Below, piece by piece: positions 22,023 to 30,490 of a stretch of DNA of 64,000 nucleotides; within the stretch, counting starts at the first letter, position 1; the number at the start of each line of letters is the position of its first letter. A program made the position numbers and the translations under genes. Under the pieces are notes generated by a model. That model did not search any database and was not told the DNA's origin. It saw only the letters and a program-made list of their open reading frames with translations. The stretch is from Gemmatimonadota bacterium (GTDB lineage Bacteria; Gemmatimonadota; Gemmatimonadetes; Gemmatimonadales; GWC2-71-9): assembly GCA_016713435.1 (NCBI GenBank), contig JADJPD010000003.1, positions 620,001-684,000 on the forward strand, read 5' to 3'.

Positions 22023-22757
22023 TCACTCCTGCGCCAGCGTGCCGTAGTCCCACTCCCGCCGGCGGCGCGCCGTCACGATGTAGTTGAGGAAGTCGGTCTT
22101 CTTGGTCTGCTCCGACACCGCGCGCCCCTTGGCGAAGAGGGCGCCCGTGGGGCACACCGCCACGCACTTGCCGCACGCGGTGCAGGTGTCCACCTGCCCC
22201 CACGGCTGGTTGAGCCCCGCCACGATGGTGCAGGCGATGCCGCGGTTGGCGATGTCCCAGGTGTGCGCCCCCTCCACCTCGTCGCAGACCCGGACGCAGC
22301 GGGTGCAGAGCACGCAGCGGTTGTGGTCCATCACGAAGTCGGGGTGCGAGGCGTCGAGCGCCTTGTCGGGATAGAGGTAGGGCACCCGCACGTACTCGAG
22401 CCCCGTGGCGAGCGCCAGGTCCTGCAGCTCGCAGTGCCCGTTGCTCACGCACACCGCGCAGACGTGGTTCCCCTCGGAGGCCAGGAACTCCACGATGGTG
22501 CGGCGATAGCGTTCCAGCCGGGGCGTCGAGGTGCGCACCACCATCCCCTCCTGCGGCCGGGTGGTGCAGGAGGCCTGCAGCTTGGGGCTGCCCTCCACCT
22601 CCACCAGGCAGAGCCGGCAGGCGCCCACGTCGCCGAGGCCCTCGAGGTGGCAGAGCGTCGGGATGGCGATCCCGTGCTCCCGCGCCACCTCGAGCAGCGT
22701 CTGGTCGTCGTGGGCGGAGATGACCTCGCCGTTGATGGTCAGCGTGACGACGGCCAT
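22023..22757 (-). CDS. hoxU: Hydrogenase diaphorase subunit HoxU (NuoG-like Fe-S protein)
   Basis: 244 residues, ATG at 22757 with a strong AAAGGAG site. The N-terminal 2Fe-2S ferredoxin domain has cysteines in PTLCHLEGLGDVGACRLCLVE and ASCTT. A middle segment with HVCAVCVSNGHCELQ matches the His-Cys 4Fe-4S motif of NuoG. The C-terminal half has two 4Fe-4S motifs (CVLCTRCVRVCDE and CTACGKCVAVCP). It wires electrons between HoxY and HoxF. It lies 2 bp after hoxF, and the length matches known HoxU proteins. Confidence 0.94.
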   Translation of the reverse strand: MAVVTLTINGEVISAHDDQTLLEVAREHGIAIPTLCHLEGLGDVGACRLCLVEVEGSPKLQASCTTRPQEGMVVRTSTPRLERYRRTIVEFLASEGNHVCAVCVSNGHCELQDLALATGLEYVRVPYLYPDKALDASHPDFVMDHNRCVLCTRCVRVCDEVEGAHTWDIANRGIACTIVAGLNQPWGQVDTCTACGKCVAVCPTGALFAKGRAVSEQTKKTDFLNYIVTARRRREWDYGTLAQE

Positions 22758-22759
22758 GG

Positions 22760-24379
22760 TCAGCTCCTTTCGGCCGGCTGGAGCACCGCGAGGTACTCGT
22801 CCCGGAAGAAGCGGAGCGTCGACAGCACCGGGTTCGGCGCGGCCTGGCCGAGTCCGCAGAGGCTCGTCTCCTTCACCATGACGCAGAGCTCCTCCAGCAG
22901 CTCGAGGTCCGCCGCGGTGGCGTCGCCGTGCGTCAGCTTGTCCAGCAGCCCATGCAGCTGCACGGTCCCGACCCGGCACGGGATGCACTTCCCGCACGAC
23001 TCGTCCATGCTGAACTCCATGAAGTACCGCGCCACGTCCACCATGCTGCTGGTGGAGTCCATGACGATCAGCCCGCCGCTCCCCATGATGGAGCCGACGG
23101 CCTGCAGCGACTCGTAATCCACCGGGAGGTCCAGGTGCGCGGCGGGGATGCAGCCGCCCGAGGGGCCGCCCGTCTGCGCCGCCTTGAACGTGGTGCCCTC
23201 CGGCGTCCCGCCGCCGATGTCGAACACGATGGTCCGCAGCGGGATGCCCATCGGCACCTCGATGAGGCCGGTGTTCCGGATCTTCCCCGCCAGCGCGAAC
23301 ACCTTGGTGCCCGCGCTCTTCGGGGTCCCGATCCCGGCGAACCACGCCCCGCCGTTCCGGATGATCGGCGCCACGTTGGCGAAGGTCTCGACGTTGTTGA
23401 TGACGGTGGGCTTGCCGAAGAGCCCCGACTCCGACGGGTACGGCGGCCGGGGCCGCGGCCGCCCGCGCCGCCCCTCGATGGAGCGGAGCAGCGCCGTCTC
23501 CTCGCCGCACACGAAGGCGCCGGCGCCCACCCGGATGTCGATCCGGAAGCTGAAGCTCGACTCGAGGATCCGGTTGCCGAGCAGCCCCTGCCGCTCCGCC
23601 TGCCGGATGGCCGTCTTGAGCCGCTCGATGGCCAGCGGATACTCCGCCCGCACGTAGATGTAGCCCTGGGTGGCGCCCACGGCGTAGCCGGCGATGGCCA
23701 TGCCCTCGAGCACCCGGTGCGGGTCGCTCTCGAGCACGCTCCGGTCCATGAACGCGCCGGGATCCCCCTCGTCGGCGTTGCAGACGACGTACTTCTGCTC
23801 CTGCTCCACCTTGCGCGTGATGGCCCACTTGAGCCCGGTGGGATAGCCGCCGCCGCCCCGGCCGCGCAGGCCGCTGGCGCGGATCTCGTCGATCACCTGC
23901 CCCGGCTGCAGCTCGCCGAGCGCCTTGGCCAGGCCCGCGTAGCCGCCGGCGGCGAGGTAGGCCTCGATCCGGGTGGCGTCGATCTTCCCGCTGTTCTCGT
24001 TGACGATCTTCGTCTGCGCCGCGAAGAACGGGACGCTGGTGTCCACCACGATCTCCGCCACCGGCGTGCCGCCCTGCAGGTGCTCCACCACGATGCGCCC
24101 GGCCAGCGCCGGCGTCACCTGCTCGTAGAGCACCTCGCCGCCCGGGGCCTCCACCGTGACCAGCGGCCCCTGGCCGCAGAGCCCCATGCAGCCGGTGGGG
24201 ACCACCTCGATGGTGTCGTCCTTGTCGTGCTGCTCGATGGCCACCTCGAACGCCTTGTGCACCTCGCCGGCGCCGCAGGCCTGGCAGCCGCTGGCCGTGC
24301 AGCAGCGCACCCGCTTCGCGAACCCCGCCTGGCGCGCGCGCTCCGCCTCGGCCTTCTCGTGGAGCTCGTCGTGGGTCAC
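22760..24379 (-). CDS. hoxF: Hydrogenase diaphorase subunit HoxF (NuoF-like, NAD(P)H/FMN binding)
   Basis: 539 residues. A thioredoxin-like 2Fe-2S domain (residues about 20-115; CTASGCQACGAG and GCMGLCG) precedes the NuoF core: the FMN/NAD loop GLRGRGGGGYPTGLKW, the NADEGDPGAFMDR segment, an SLBB-like region and the 4Fe-4S motif ESCGKCIPCR with a later CGLG. This is the site where NAD(P)+ exchanges electrons. The GTG start at 24379 overlaps the hoxE stop (GTGA). There is no extra C-terminal Fe-S module. The central run GRRGRPRPRPPYP belongs to the normal NuoF substrate loop. Confidence 0.95.
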   Translation of the reverse strand: MTHDELHEKAEAERARQAGFAKRVRCCTASGCQACGAGEVHKAFEVAIEQHDKDDTIEVVPTGCMGLCGQGPLVTVEAPGGEVLYEQVTPALAGRIVVEHLQGGTPVAEIVVDTSVPFFAAQTKIVNENSGKIDATRIEAYLAAGGYAGLAKALGELQPGQVIDEIRASGLRGRGGGGYPTGLKWAITRKVEQEQKYVVCNADEGDPGAFMDRSVLESDPHRVLEGMAIAGYAVGATQGYIYVRAEYPLAIERLKTAIRQAERQGLLGNRILESSFSFRIDIRVGAGAFVCGEETALLRSIEGRRGRPRPRPPYPSESGLFGKPTVINNVETFANVAPIIRNGGAWFAGIGTPKSAGTKVFALAGKIRNTGLIEVPMGIPLRTIVFDIGGGTPEGTTFKAAQTGGPSGGCIPAAHLDLPVDYESLQAVGSIMGSGGLIVMDSTSSMVDVARYFMEFSMDESCGKCIPCRVGTVQLHGLLDKLTHGDATAADLELLEELCVMVKETSLCGLGQAAPNPVLSTLRFFRDEYLAVLQPAERS

Positions 24380-24921
24380 GGGGCACCCGCCTTCCCGTCG
24401 TCACCCAGCCAGGCATTGAGCCGGGCCAGCGCATCGGCCTCGGACATCTTGCTGGCCATCTGGCCGTCCACCACCGCCACCGGGGCGAGGCCGCAGGACC
24501 CGACGCAGCGCGCCGTGAGCAGCGACACCTTGCCGTCCTTCGTGGTCTCGCCGAAGCGCGCCCGGCAGCGGTGCTCCACCGCCTTCTGCAGCTGCGGCGC
24601 GCCCTTCACGTAGCAGGCGGTGCCCTGGCAGAGGATGAAGGTGTGCTCGCCCGCCGGCTTCAGGCGGAAGTAGTGGTAGAAGGTGGCGACGCCGTACACC
24701 TGGCTCAGCGGCCGCTTGAGCGCATGCGCGATGTAGAGCAGGACGTCATCCTCGAGGAAGCCGAAGACGTTCTGCGCGGTGTGCAGCACCTCGATCAGGG
24801 CGTGCCCGTTGCCCTGGTGGAGGTTGATGGCGCGGTCCAGCAGCTTGAACCGCTTGTCTCCGCTCGGATGGGCGGCTGGGGCAGGTTTGGTGGCCGTCAT
24901 GGCTCGTTCGGTCCGGGCCAT
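24376..24921 (-). CDS. hoxE: Hydrogenase diaphorase subunit HoxE (NuoE-like 2Fe-2S protein)
   Basis: 181 residues. The ATG at 24921 has GGAG six bases upstream; a second ATG at 24900 is possible. It is a thioredoxin-like 2Fe-2S protein with cysteines CQGTACYVKG and CVGSCGLAP, and a NuoE-like N-terminus (VYGVATFYHYF). It pairs with HoxF in the diaphorase module and is the first gene of the hoxEFUYHW operon. The promoter must lie upstream in the gene-free stretch that starts at 24922, but no clear -35/-10 pair was found. Confidence 0.93.
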   Translation of the reverse strand: MARTERAMTATKPAPAAHPSGDKRFKLLDRAINLHQGNGHALIEVLHTAQNVFGFLEDDVLLYIAHALKRPLSQVYGVATFYHYFRLKPAGEHTFILCQGTACYVKGAPQLQKAVEHRCRARFGETTKDGKVSLLTARCVGSCGLAPVAVVDGQMASKMSEADALARLNAWLGDDGKAGAP

Positions 24922-25723
24922 GCGGCTCCAAGGGGTGGAGAGCTATGGCACCGGGTGGATGCTACCGGACGGCGCCTGAAGGGATCGTGAAAAGGTGACG
25001 GGTCGCCCATCAGATTCACCTCACGCGGAGCCGCCGGTTCCCGGCACGGGACCGTGCGCCCCGAACGTCGCCCTCCGGGTTCGGCCCCAGGGGTGCCCAG
25101 GCTGGTCCCCCTGTTCGTCCCTCCGGCAGCCTGCTGGGTTATCCTCCGGGCGGGACCTACTTCGCGGTGCTGGCCCCCGGTCCGGGGGCGGGGTTCGGCA
25201 CCTCCTCGTCCTCCTCGTGGCCGAGCCGCCCAGCGGGCCGGGGTCCCTCACCCGAGGGCCTGGTGCTCGTGGCCCATCTTCGGCTGAATCACCTCCTCAA
25301 CTGGCCAGCTTGGGGCGTCCGCTCCTCGAGCGGGGTGGTGCGGGCTCTGCGCCTCAGGCTCCTCCAGTAGCCTGGAGCTCGTGCGGGCGGCGCTCCCGCG
25401 CGGCAAGCTCAGCGTCTCGGCGGCGCCCCGGCCCAGGGCGCGCGTTCGTTAGCAACGCGATGCGTCGTCCGGGTTGGCGTCGCGGCCCGTCCGGCCCCAC
25501 CATCAGCCGGGGGACAGTTCGCTCTCACCGGCGTCGGGGCGGTGCCTCTCCCTCGGGGAAGAGATGTGCGCCGGCGCACACGCCTACGCGGCCTGGCGCG
25601 CGTCCCCTCCCTCCAGGCAGGATGGCGCGCCCCCGGGGCGTGTCCTATGCTAGCCACGGGCCGATCCTCGGCCCGGTGCGGGACCACGACAACAACCCGG
25701 GCAGCCAACGCGGTGACGTGACC
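24922..25723. other. About 800 bp without a supportable gene, upstream of hoxE
   Basis: An open frame crosses much of it on the plus strand, but its translation is a low-complexity Pro/Gly/Arg/Ser mix with no family features. The stretch should contain the hox promoter (left end, minus strand) and the promoter of the small plus-strand gene at 25724. I see no RNA gene. A GC-rich block ending in TATGCT at 25624-25651 resembles one upstream of the lipoprotein gene at 54485. Confidence 0.5.
25624..25651 (+). promoter_or_regulatory. Shared upstream element ending in TATGCT (copy 1)
   Basis: The block GGCGCGCC-CCCGGGGCG-TGTCC-TATGCT lies 72 bp before the ATG at 25724. An almost identical block precedes the lipoprotein start at 54485. 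TATGCT could be a -10 hexamer; no matching -35 is seen, so an alternative sigma factor or chance similarity in GC-rich DNA are both possible. Confidence 0.3.
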
Positions 25724-26026
25724 ATGGAACGTGGACTGGTGGGAAGCGCGGGGCGGCTGGCGAGCGGCGCCATGATGAACACGCTGCGCGCCGTCGTTGA
25801 TCACGTGCCGGCGGAGATCGCCGAGCTGGCCACCGAGATCGAGGCGCTGGAGCAGCGCCTGGTGGCGGCCCGCGCCAGGAAGGCGCGCCTGGAGGAGCTG
25901 CTCGCCGTGGCCGAGCGCCCCCTCGGCGTGCCCGAGCCGAAACTCGGCATCAAGCTCATCGCGTCGGCGCGCTTCGAGCCGGCGGAGGGCGAGGGGACGG
26001 ATGTGGGGAGGCGGGCGCGCGGCTAG
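25724..26026 (+). CDS. Small hypothetical protein with a coiled-coil segment
   Basis: 100 residues from the ATG at 25724, or 84 from the ATG at 25772; neither has a strong ribosome site. The central part (HVPAEIAELATEIEALEQRL, then a KARLEELL repeat) forms a clear amphipathic helix with heptad spacing, so a coiled-coil dimer is likely. The tail is basic. I do not recognise a family. Its neighbours on the other strand are the hox operon and a small membrane protein, neither of which suggests a role. Confidence 0.5.
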   Translation: MERGLVGSAGRLASGAMMNTLRAVVDHVPAEIAELATEIEALEQRLVAARARKARLEELLAVAERPLGVPEPKLGIKLIASARFEPAEGEGTDVGRRARG

Positions 26027-26046
26027 CGCGCCGGGAGTGGACGGGC

Positions 26047-26382
26047 CTAGGCGCGCCGCCAGAAGAGGAGGGCCACGAGGAGCAGCACCAGCATCACCGC
26101 GAGGATGGCCCGCCGCACCCGGCGCGCCCGGTCCACCGCCAGCGCCTCCCGCTGCAGCCAGAGCCGGCCGTCGGGCAGCTGTTCCAGGACGCCGGCGTGC
26201 ACCAGCCGCCGCAGGTGGAACCGCCGGAGCGGGTTGGCGGTGTCCACGGCAATGGCGCGCTCCGGGGCCGTCGCGTCCTCGCGCTGGAAGCGCCGCAGGA
26301 GCCGCCGCCGGACCACCCCGAGCGCGAAGCCCGCCGCCCCCACCACCGGCGCCAGCACCCGCACCAGTTCCACGAGCCGCAT
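26047..26382 (-). CDS. Small membrane protein with winged-helix-like middle region
   Basis: 111 residues from the second of two adjacent ATGs (26382), which has GGAGG at a workable distance; the first ATG (26385) is too close to it. The N-terminal hydrophobic stretch (VRVLAPVVGAAGFALGVV) and the C-terminal one (AILAVMLVLLLVALLFW) look like membrane segments. Between them RFHLRRLVHAGVLEQLPDGRLWL resembles the recognition helix and wing of a small winged helix. The family is not recognised and the function unknown. It is transcribed away from the CDGSH-type gene that starts at 26493. Confidence 0.6.
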   Translation of the reverse strand: MRLVELVRVLAPVVGAAGFALGVVRRRLLRRFQREDATAPERAIAVDTANPLRRFHLRRLVHAGVLEQLPDGRLWLQREALAVDRARRVRRAILAVMLVLLLVALLFWRRA

Positions 26383-26492
26383 CATCCCTCCCCGCCAGAT
26401 GGGGCCCGCCGTCGGCGCACCTCGCCCCGATGGCGCTGGTGCTAAGTTGAAGGACGCCGAGCCCCGCGCCCCGTCCCTCACCCAGATCCGCC

Positions 26493-27107
26493 ATGCCGAA
26501 GCCGCTCCAGGTGGTCCATACCACGGACCTGGTGGTCACCTTCGACCCCAACATCTGCCGCCACGCCGCCGAGTGCCTGCGCGGGCTTCCGGAGGTGTTC
26601 GACGTGAACCGGCCGGACTGGATCCGGCTCGAGGTGCCGGGCGTCTGGCCGGAACAGGTGGTGGACGTGGTGGCCAGGTGCCCGAGCGGCGCCCTGCATG
26701 CGGTGCGGGCGGGCCAGGCGCCGGTGAAGCCGGTCCCGTTCGCCTCGCCCCGGGTGGTGGTGCACCCGTCCAAGGACGGTCCCATCGTGGTGAAGGGCAC
26801 CGTGACGCTCGAGCTGCCCACCGGCACCAGCGAGGAGCGCCGCGCCCCCTTCTCCCTCTGCCGCTGCGGCCAGACGAAGCGCCCGCCCTTCTGCGACGGC
26901 ACCCACGTCACCATCGGCTTCAAGTCCCCGCGGGACGACTATAGCTACAGCCGCTTGACGATGGCCGGCTCGAGCTGCTCGGGCGTGTCGGTGGGGGCCA
27001 GGCGCTTCACCACGCGGCCCTCCCGGTTCACCAGGAACTTGGTGAAGTTCCACTTGACCGCCTCGGAGCCCAGCAGCCCGGGGCGTTCGCTTTTCAGGAA
27101 CTGGTAG
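26493..27107 (+). CDS. Fe-S protein: divergent 4Fe-4S (Fer4_19) domain plus CDGSH domain
   Basis: The first 75 residues match the Fer4_19 type (VVTFDPNICRHAAECLRGLP and ARCPSGAL). Residues about 118-150 hold a CDGSH [2Fe-2S] motif (CRCGQTKRPPFCDGTH). Proteins of this layout bind redox-active clusters in the cytoplasm and are linked to iron or redox homeostasis. Family members usually stop soon after the CDGSH segment, near base 26940. Here the frame runs on for about 50 non-conserved residues and overlaps the antisense peroxidase by 163 bp. A TAG lies at 26941 in the next frame, so a lost base near there would explain the unusual tail. Confidence 0.8.
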   Translation: MPKPLQVVHTTDLVVTFDPNICRHAAECLRGLPEVFDVNRPDWIRLEVPGVWPEQVVDVVARCPSGALHAVRAGQAPVKPVPFASPRVVVHPSKDGPIVVKGTVTLELPTGTSEERRAPFSLCRCGQTKRPPFCDGTHVTIGFKSPRDDYSYSRLTMAGSSCSGVSVGARRFTTRPSRFTRNLVKFHLTASEPSSPGRSLFRNW

Positions 27108-27433
27108 AGCGGGTGCGCGCCCGCGCCGTTCACCTCGATCTTGGCGAACATCGGGAAGGTCACGTCGTACGTCAGCGAGCAGAACTGCTTGATCTCGAGC
27201 GCGTCGCCCGGCTCCTGGAAGCCGAACTGGTCGCAGGGAAACCCCAGCACCACCAGGCCCTTCTCCCGGTACTTCCGCCACAGCGCCTCGAGGCCGGCGT
27301 ACTGCGGCGTGTAGCCGCACTTGCTCGCCACGTTGACGATCAGCAGCACCTTGCCCCGGTGGCGCGTGAGCGTCTGCGTCTCGCCGTCGATGGTCTGGAG
27401 GGGGATGTCGTAGAGCGGGGAGGGGGCGGACAT
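26945..27433 (-). CDS. Glutathione peroxidase family thiol peroxidase
   Basis: 162 residues, the usual bacterial length. The N-terminal peroxidatic cysteine lies in NVASKCGYTPQY, so it is a Cys rather than a Sec enzyme. The conserved GFPCDQFGFQEPG and the KWNFTKFLVN motif, with Trp and Asn of the catalytic tetrad, are present. It reduces hydroperoxides, probably with thioredoxin as donor. ATG start at 27433. It is convergent with the CDGSH Fe-S gene, and both fit oxidative stress protection. Confidence 0.93.
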   Translation of the reverse strand: MSAPSPLYDIPLQTIDGETQTLTRHRGKVLLIVNVASKCGYTPQYAGLEALWRKYREKGLVVLGFPCDQFGFQEPGDALEIKQFCSLTYDVTFPMFAKIEVNGAGAHPLYQFLKSERPGLLGSEAVKWNFTKFLVNREGRVVKRLAPTDTPEQLEPAIVKRL

Positions 27434-27498
27434 GGGCGGCCGGGTTCGGGTGGCCCGGAGGATCGGGGCGCGGGGGCCCGGGCGCAAGTCGCCAGTCG

Positions 27499-27538
27499 GC
27501 GTCCGTAGGGGCCGACTATAGTCGGCCCTTACGGACGC
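27499..27538. terminator. Forty-base near-perfect palindrome at the 3' end of a kinase gene
   Basis: Two 20-base arms (27499-27518 and 27519-27538) are complementary except for one position and have almost no loop. The right arm includes the last codons and the TAA stop of the kinase. There is no T-run on either side, so intrinsic termination is not certain. A cruciform or mRNA-end protecting hairpin is also possible. It sits between the kinase and the gpx start on the same strand. Confidence 0.5.
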
Positions 27539-30111
27539 GCGGCGATGAGGCGATCGAAGCGCGGGTTCCCCCGGAGCGCCGCGAAGTTCGGGTCGATGCG
27601 GAGCCAGCCGGGGGAGAGGTCGCCCGGGAGGGTGAGCAGCCGCTCCAGGATGTCGATGGCCTTCTCGTGCGCGCCGGTGAGCACGTAGATCCGGGCCATG
27701 AGCTGGTGGAAGTACGGGGCGGTCGAGGCGTCGCCGCTGAGCGGGGAGAGCCGGATCGCCGCCTCGCCGTCGCGGATGGCGTCCGCCTTGCGGCCGAGGT
27801 ACGCCTCCGCCAGCCCGGCAAAGAGGAGCTGCTGCACGTCGTCGGGGGCGCCCTTCAGGTTCTGGCGGAAGCCCGCCAGCGCGGTGTCGGCGGTGCTGCG
27901 CATGCGGGCCGAGTCCCCGCGGAGCCAGGCGGTCTGTGCCATCACGATGCCCCAGGCCGCCACATCCCCGTCGAAATCGCCGGGCGTCAGCGACAGGAGC
28001 AGCCGCTGCTGCGCGTCGTCCAGCACCCAGAAGAGGTCCCAGTAGTTGGCCACGTAGGCCACCACGGCCGGCTGCCCCACCTCCGCCGGCACGGCGCGTA
28101 CCACGGCGCGCGCCGCCTCGAGGTCGCCCACGCCGAGTTCCACCATCAGCCGCTGCTCCACCATGGCCAGGTTGGTGGGCACCATCGCCGTGGCGCGCTC
28201 CAGGGTCGTGCGCGCCTCGGCATAGCGGCGCAGCGCGCGCAGCGTGCTCCCGAGCCGGCTCGCGGAGGACACCGAGCGCGGGTCGAGCCGCTGCGCCAGC
28301 TGCGCGTGGACCAGGGCGGAGTCCCACACCCCCGTCGCGGCCTCCAGGAACGAGATGCTCCGCAGCACGGCGGCGTTGGCGGGATCGCGCCGGAGTGCGG
28401 CCTGGTACTCCACCCGGGCCCGGGCCAGGTCGTTCCGCACGTTGGCGTAGTAGGCGCCGAGGGCCTGGTGGGCCAGCGGGTGGGTGGAGTCGAGCGCCAG
28501 CGCGCGGCGCGCCGCCTCCAGCGCGGCGCTCGCCACCGTGGGGTCGGGCGTACTGTTGGAGTAGAGCAGGCTGTGGGCCCGGGACAGCTGGGCCCACGCC
28601 GTGACGAGGTTCGAGTCCAGCGCGAGCGCTTCCTTGTAGAAGCCGATGGCCTGCCGCAGCCCCGACGGGGAGTTGCTCGCCTTGGTGACGAACAGCTCCT
28701 CGCCCCGCAGGAAGGCGTCGTACGCCGGCAGGTTGCCCGTCGGCTTCGCGGCGATGGTGCGGCTCACGCTGTCGGCCAGCGCCACGTCGAGCGCCCCCGC
28801 CACCTGCCCCGCGATGTCGGCCTGCACCTGGAAGACGTTGGTGAGCGCCGCATCGAAGGCCTGCTGCCACTTCGTGGTGGGCGTCCCGCCCGCCACCGCC
28901 ACCAGCTCCGGGCTCACCCGCACCTGCAGCGACCCGTCCGCATTCGTGGCCCACCGCACCGTGGCCACCAGCAGGTGCGTGGCGCCGAGTTCCCGCGCCA
29001 CCTCGGCGAGCGGCTTGTCGGTGTGCTTGTAGGCGCGCGAGCTGCCGCCCGCGATGACGGTGAGCCCCGGCAGCGCCGAGAGCTTGCCCCGCACCTCGTC
29101 GGTGATGCCGTCGGCGAAGTACTCCTGGGTGCTGTCGCCCTGGTTCTCGAAGGGCAGCACGGCGATCACCTTGGACGCGGCCGCGTCCCCCGCGTGCCCG
29201 TTCTTCCGCCAGGCGAAGAGCACCCCGGCCCCGATCAGGAAGCCCACCAGCAGCAGCGCCAGCCCCGTGGGCACCCGGCGCTTCGCCGTGGATCCCGGCA
29301 CGCTGGGCGGGGCGCTCGCCGCGCTGGGGCGCACCCCCGTGAGGCTGGCGGTCATGGTGGCGCTCAGCACCTTGGCCAGCGCGCCCGCGGTGGCGTAGCG
29401 GTCGGCCACCACGGGCGCCAGCGCCTTGGTGACCGCCTCCCCGACCGTCCGCGGCACCGACGGCCGCGCCACCCGCACGTCCGGCACCTCGCCCCGCAGC
29501 CGCTTGCCGATGATGGCCTGCACCGTGGGGCCGGTGAACGGCGCCTCGCCGGCCAGCATCTCGTACAGCACGCAGCCGAGCGAATAGACGTCGGTCCGGG
29601 CGTCGAGCTGCCGCTCGCCGCTGGCCTGTTCCGGACTCATGTAGGCGGGCGTGCCGACCGCGAGCCCCGTCTCGGTGAGTGACGCCTCCTCCCCCGCCTG
29701 CAGCGCCCGCGCGATGCCGAAGTCGGCGACGAGCGTGGAGCCGTCCTTGGTGAGCAGGATGTTCTCGGGCTTGATGTCGCGGTGCACCACGCCGTGCTCG
29801 TGGGCGTACTCGAGCGCGCGCGCCGTCTCGATGGCGATGCGCACCGCATCCTCCACCGGCAGCTGCCGCTCGCGTGTCAGGCGGTCGCGAAGCGACTCGC
29901 CCTCGACGTAGGGCATGCTGAACCAGAGGTGGCCGGCGGCCTCCCCCGAGTCGAACACCGTGAGGATGTGGGGATGCTGCAGGCGGGCCGCCAGCTCCAC
30001 CTCGCGCCGGAACCGCTCGGGGCCCAGCGCGTGCGCCAGCTCGGGGTGGAGCACCTTGAGCGCGACGGGGCGCTTGTGCTTGAGGTCCTGCGCCAGGAAC
30101 ACCGTCGCCAT
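27529..30111 (-). CDS. Transmembrane Ser/Thr protein kinase with TPR-like region, N-terminus disrupted
   Basis: The frame from the ATG at 30111 begins in the glycine loop (GRGGMATV). Family sequence (GYRLERPLGRGG) continues upstream in the same frame to about 30150, where a TGA closes it without a normal start. In the next frame AGCGATCTGCAG... (SDLQVSLQAAL) resembles a normal N-terminus, so one base is probably missing near 30145. Other motifs are intact: VALK, HRDIKPEN, DFG and YMSPEQ. A membrane helix (GLALLLVGFLIGAGVLFAW) follows, then a KVIAVLPFENQGDS domain and TPR-like helices. It is not linked to the large kinase operon. Confidence 0.85.
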   Translation of the reverse strand: MATVFLAQDLKHKRPVALKVLHPELAHALGPERFRREVELAARLQHPHILTVFDSGEAAGHLWFSMPYVEGESLRDRLTRERQLPVEDAVRIAIETARALEYAHEHGVVHRDIKPENILLTKDGSTLVADFGIARALQAGEEASLTETGLAVGTPAYMSPEQASGERQLDARTDVYSLGCVLYEMLAGEAPFTGPTVQAIIGKRLRGEVPDVRVARPSVPRTVGEAVTKALAPVVADRYATAGALAKVLSATMTASLTGVRPSAASAPPSVPGSTAKRRVPTGLALLLVGFLIGAGVLFAWRKNGHAGDAAASKVIAVLPFENQGDSTQEYFADGITDEVRGKLSALPGLTVIAGGSSRAYKHTDKPLAEVARELGATHLLVATVRWATNADGSLQVRVSPELVAVAGGTPTTKWQQAFDAALTNVFQVQADIAGQVAGALDVALADSVSRTIAAKPTGNLPAYDAFLRGEELFVTKASNSPSGLRQAIGFYKEALALDSNLVTAWAQLSRAHSLLYSNSTPDPTVASAALEAARRALALDSTHPLAHQALGAYYANVRNDLARARVEYQAALRRDPANAAVLRSISFLEAATGVWDSALVHAQLAQRLDPRSVSSASRLGSTLRALRRYAEARTTLERATAMVPTNLAMVEQRLMVELGVGDLEAARAVVRAVPAEVGQPAVVAYVANYWDLFWVLDDAQQRLLLSLTPGDFDGDVAAWGIVMAQTAWLRGDSARMRSTADTALAGFRQNLKGAPDDVQQLLFAGLAEAYLGRKADAIRDGEAAIRLSPLSGDASTAPYFHQLMARIYVLTGAHEKAIDILERLLTLPGDLSPGWLRIDPNFAALRGNPRFDRLIAARP

Positions 30112-30490
30112 GCCCCCGCGTCCGAGCGGGCGCTCGAGCCGGTAGCCGGGTAAGTGCTGCCTGGAGGGAGACCTGCAGATCGCTCAGGGCCGGGGCCTAG
30201 GTGATGGGAATGCCGGAACTTACGGCGCCCGGCCCCGGCTCACCAGAGCGCCCCGGACCCTCACGCGCCGGCGCCAGCCCCGGCCCCTCCGCCCCGACAG
30301 CACCCCGCCGGCGCACCCGATGGCGCTGCCGAGCGGAGCGTGGCCGGGGGAGTTCCCGGCAGGTTCATTGGCACTTCACGCCGCCCCCTGTACCCTGCCA
30401 TCTTGCGCGCATCAGGACCGCCGCCGATCTCCGTCCGCCCCGCCCCCGGGTGGCCGGGGGCGCGCGGTGTCTCCGGCCCGGGGAGGCTCC
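30112..30490. other. Region between divergent kinase and sensor-kinase genes
   Basis: About the first 65 bases look like the lost N-terminal codons of the minus-strand kinase. The rest is GC-rich with no supportable gene. It contains the plus-strand promoter candidate at 30368-30396. Confidence 0.5.
30368..30396 (+). promoter_or_regulatory. Candidate sigma70-type promoter TTGGCA-N17-TACCCT
   Basis: A -35-like TTGGCA (30368-30373) and a -10-like TACCCT (30391-30396) are 17 bp apart, 94 bp before the ATG of the sensor kinase. The same arrangement, with matching flanks (TTCATTG and CTTCACGCCG), occurs before the paralogous gene at 33183, which supports function. Confidence 0.5.

Noticed and set aside
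24995..26026. 343-codon plus-strand frame covering the gene-free stretch
   Set aside because: The first 240 residues are low-complexity without family features; only the last part, from 25724, is plausible.
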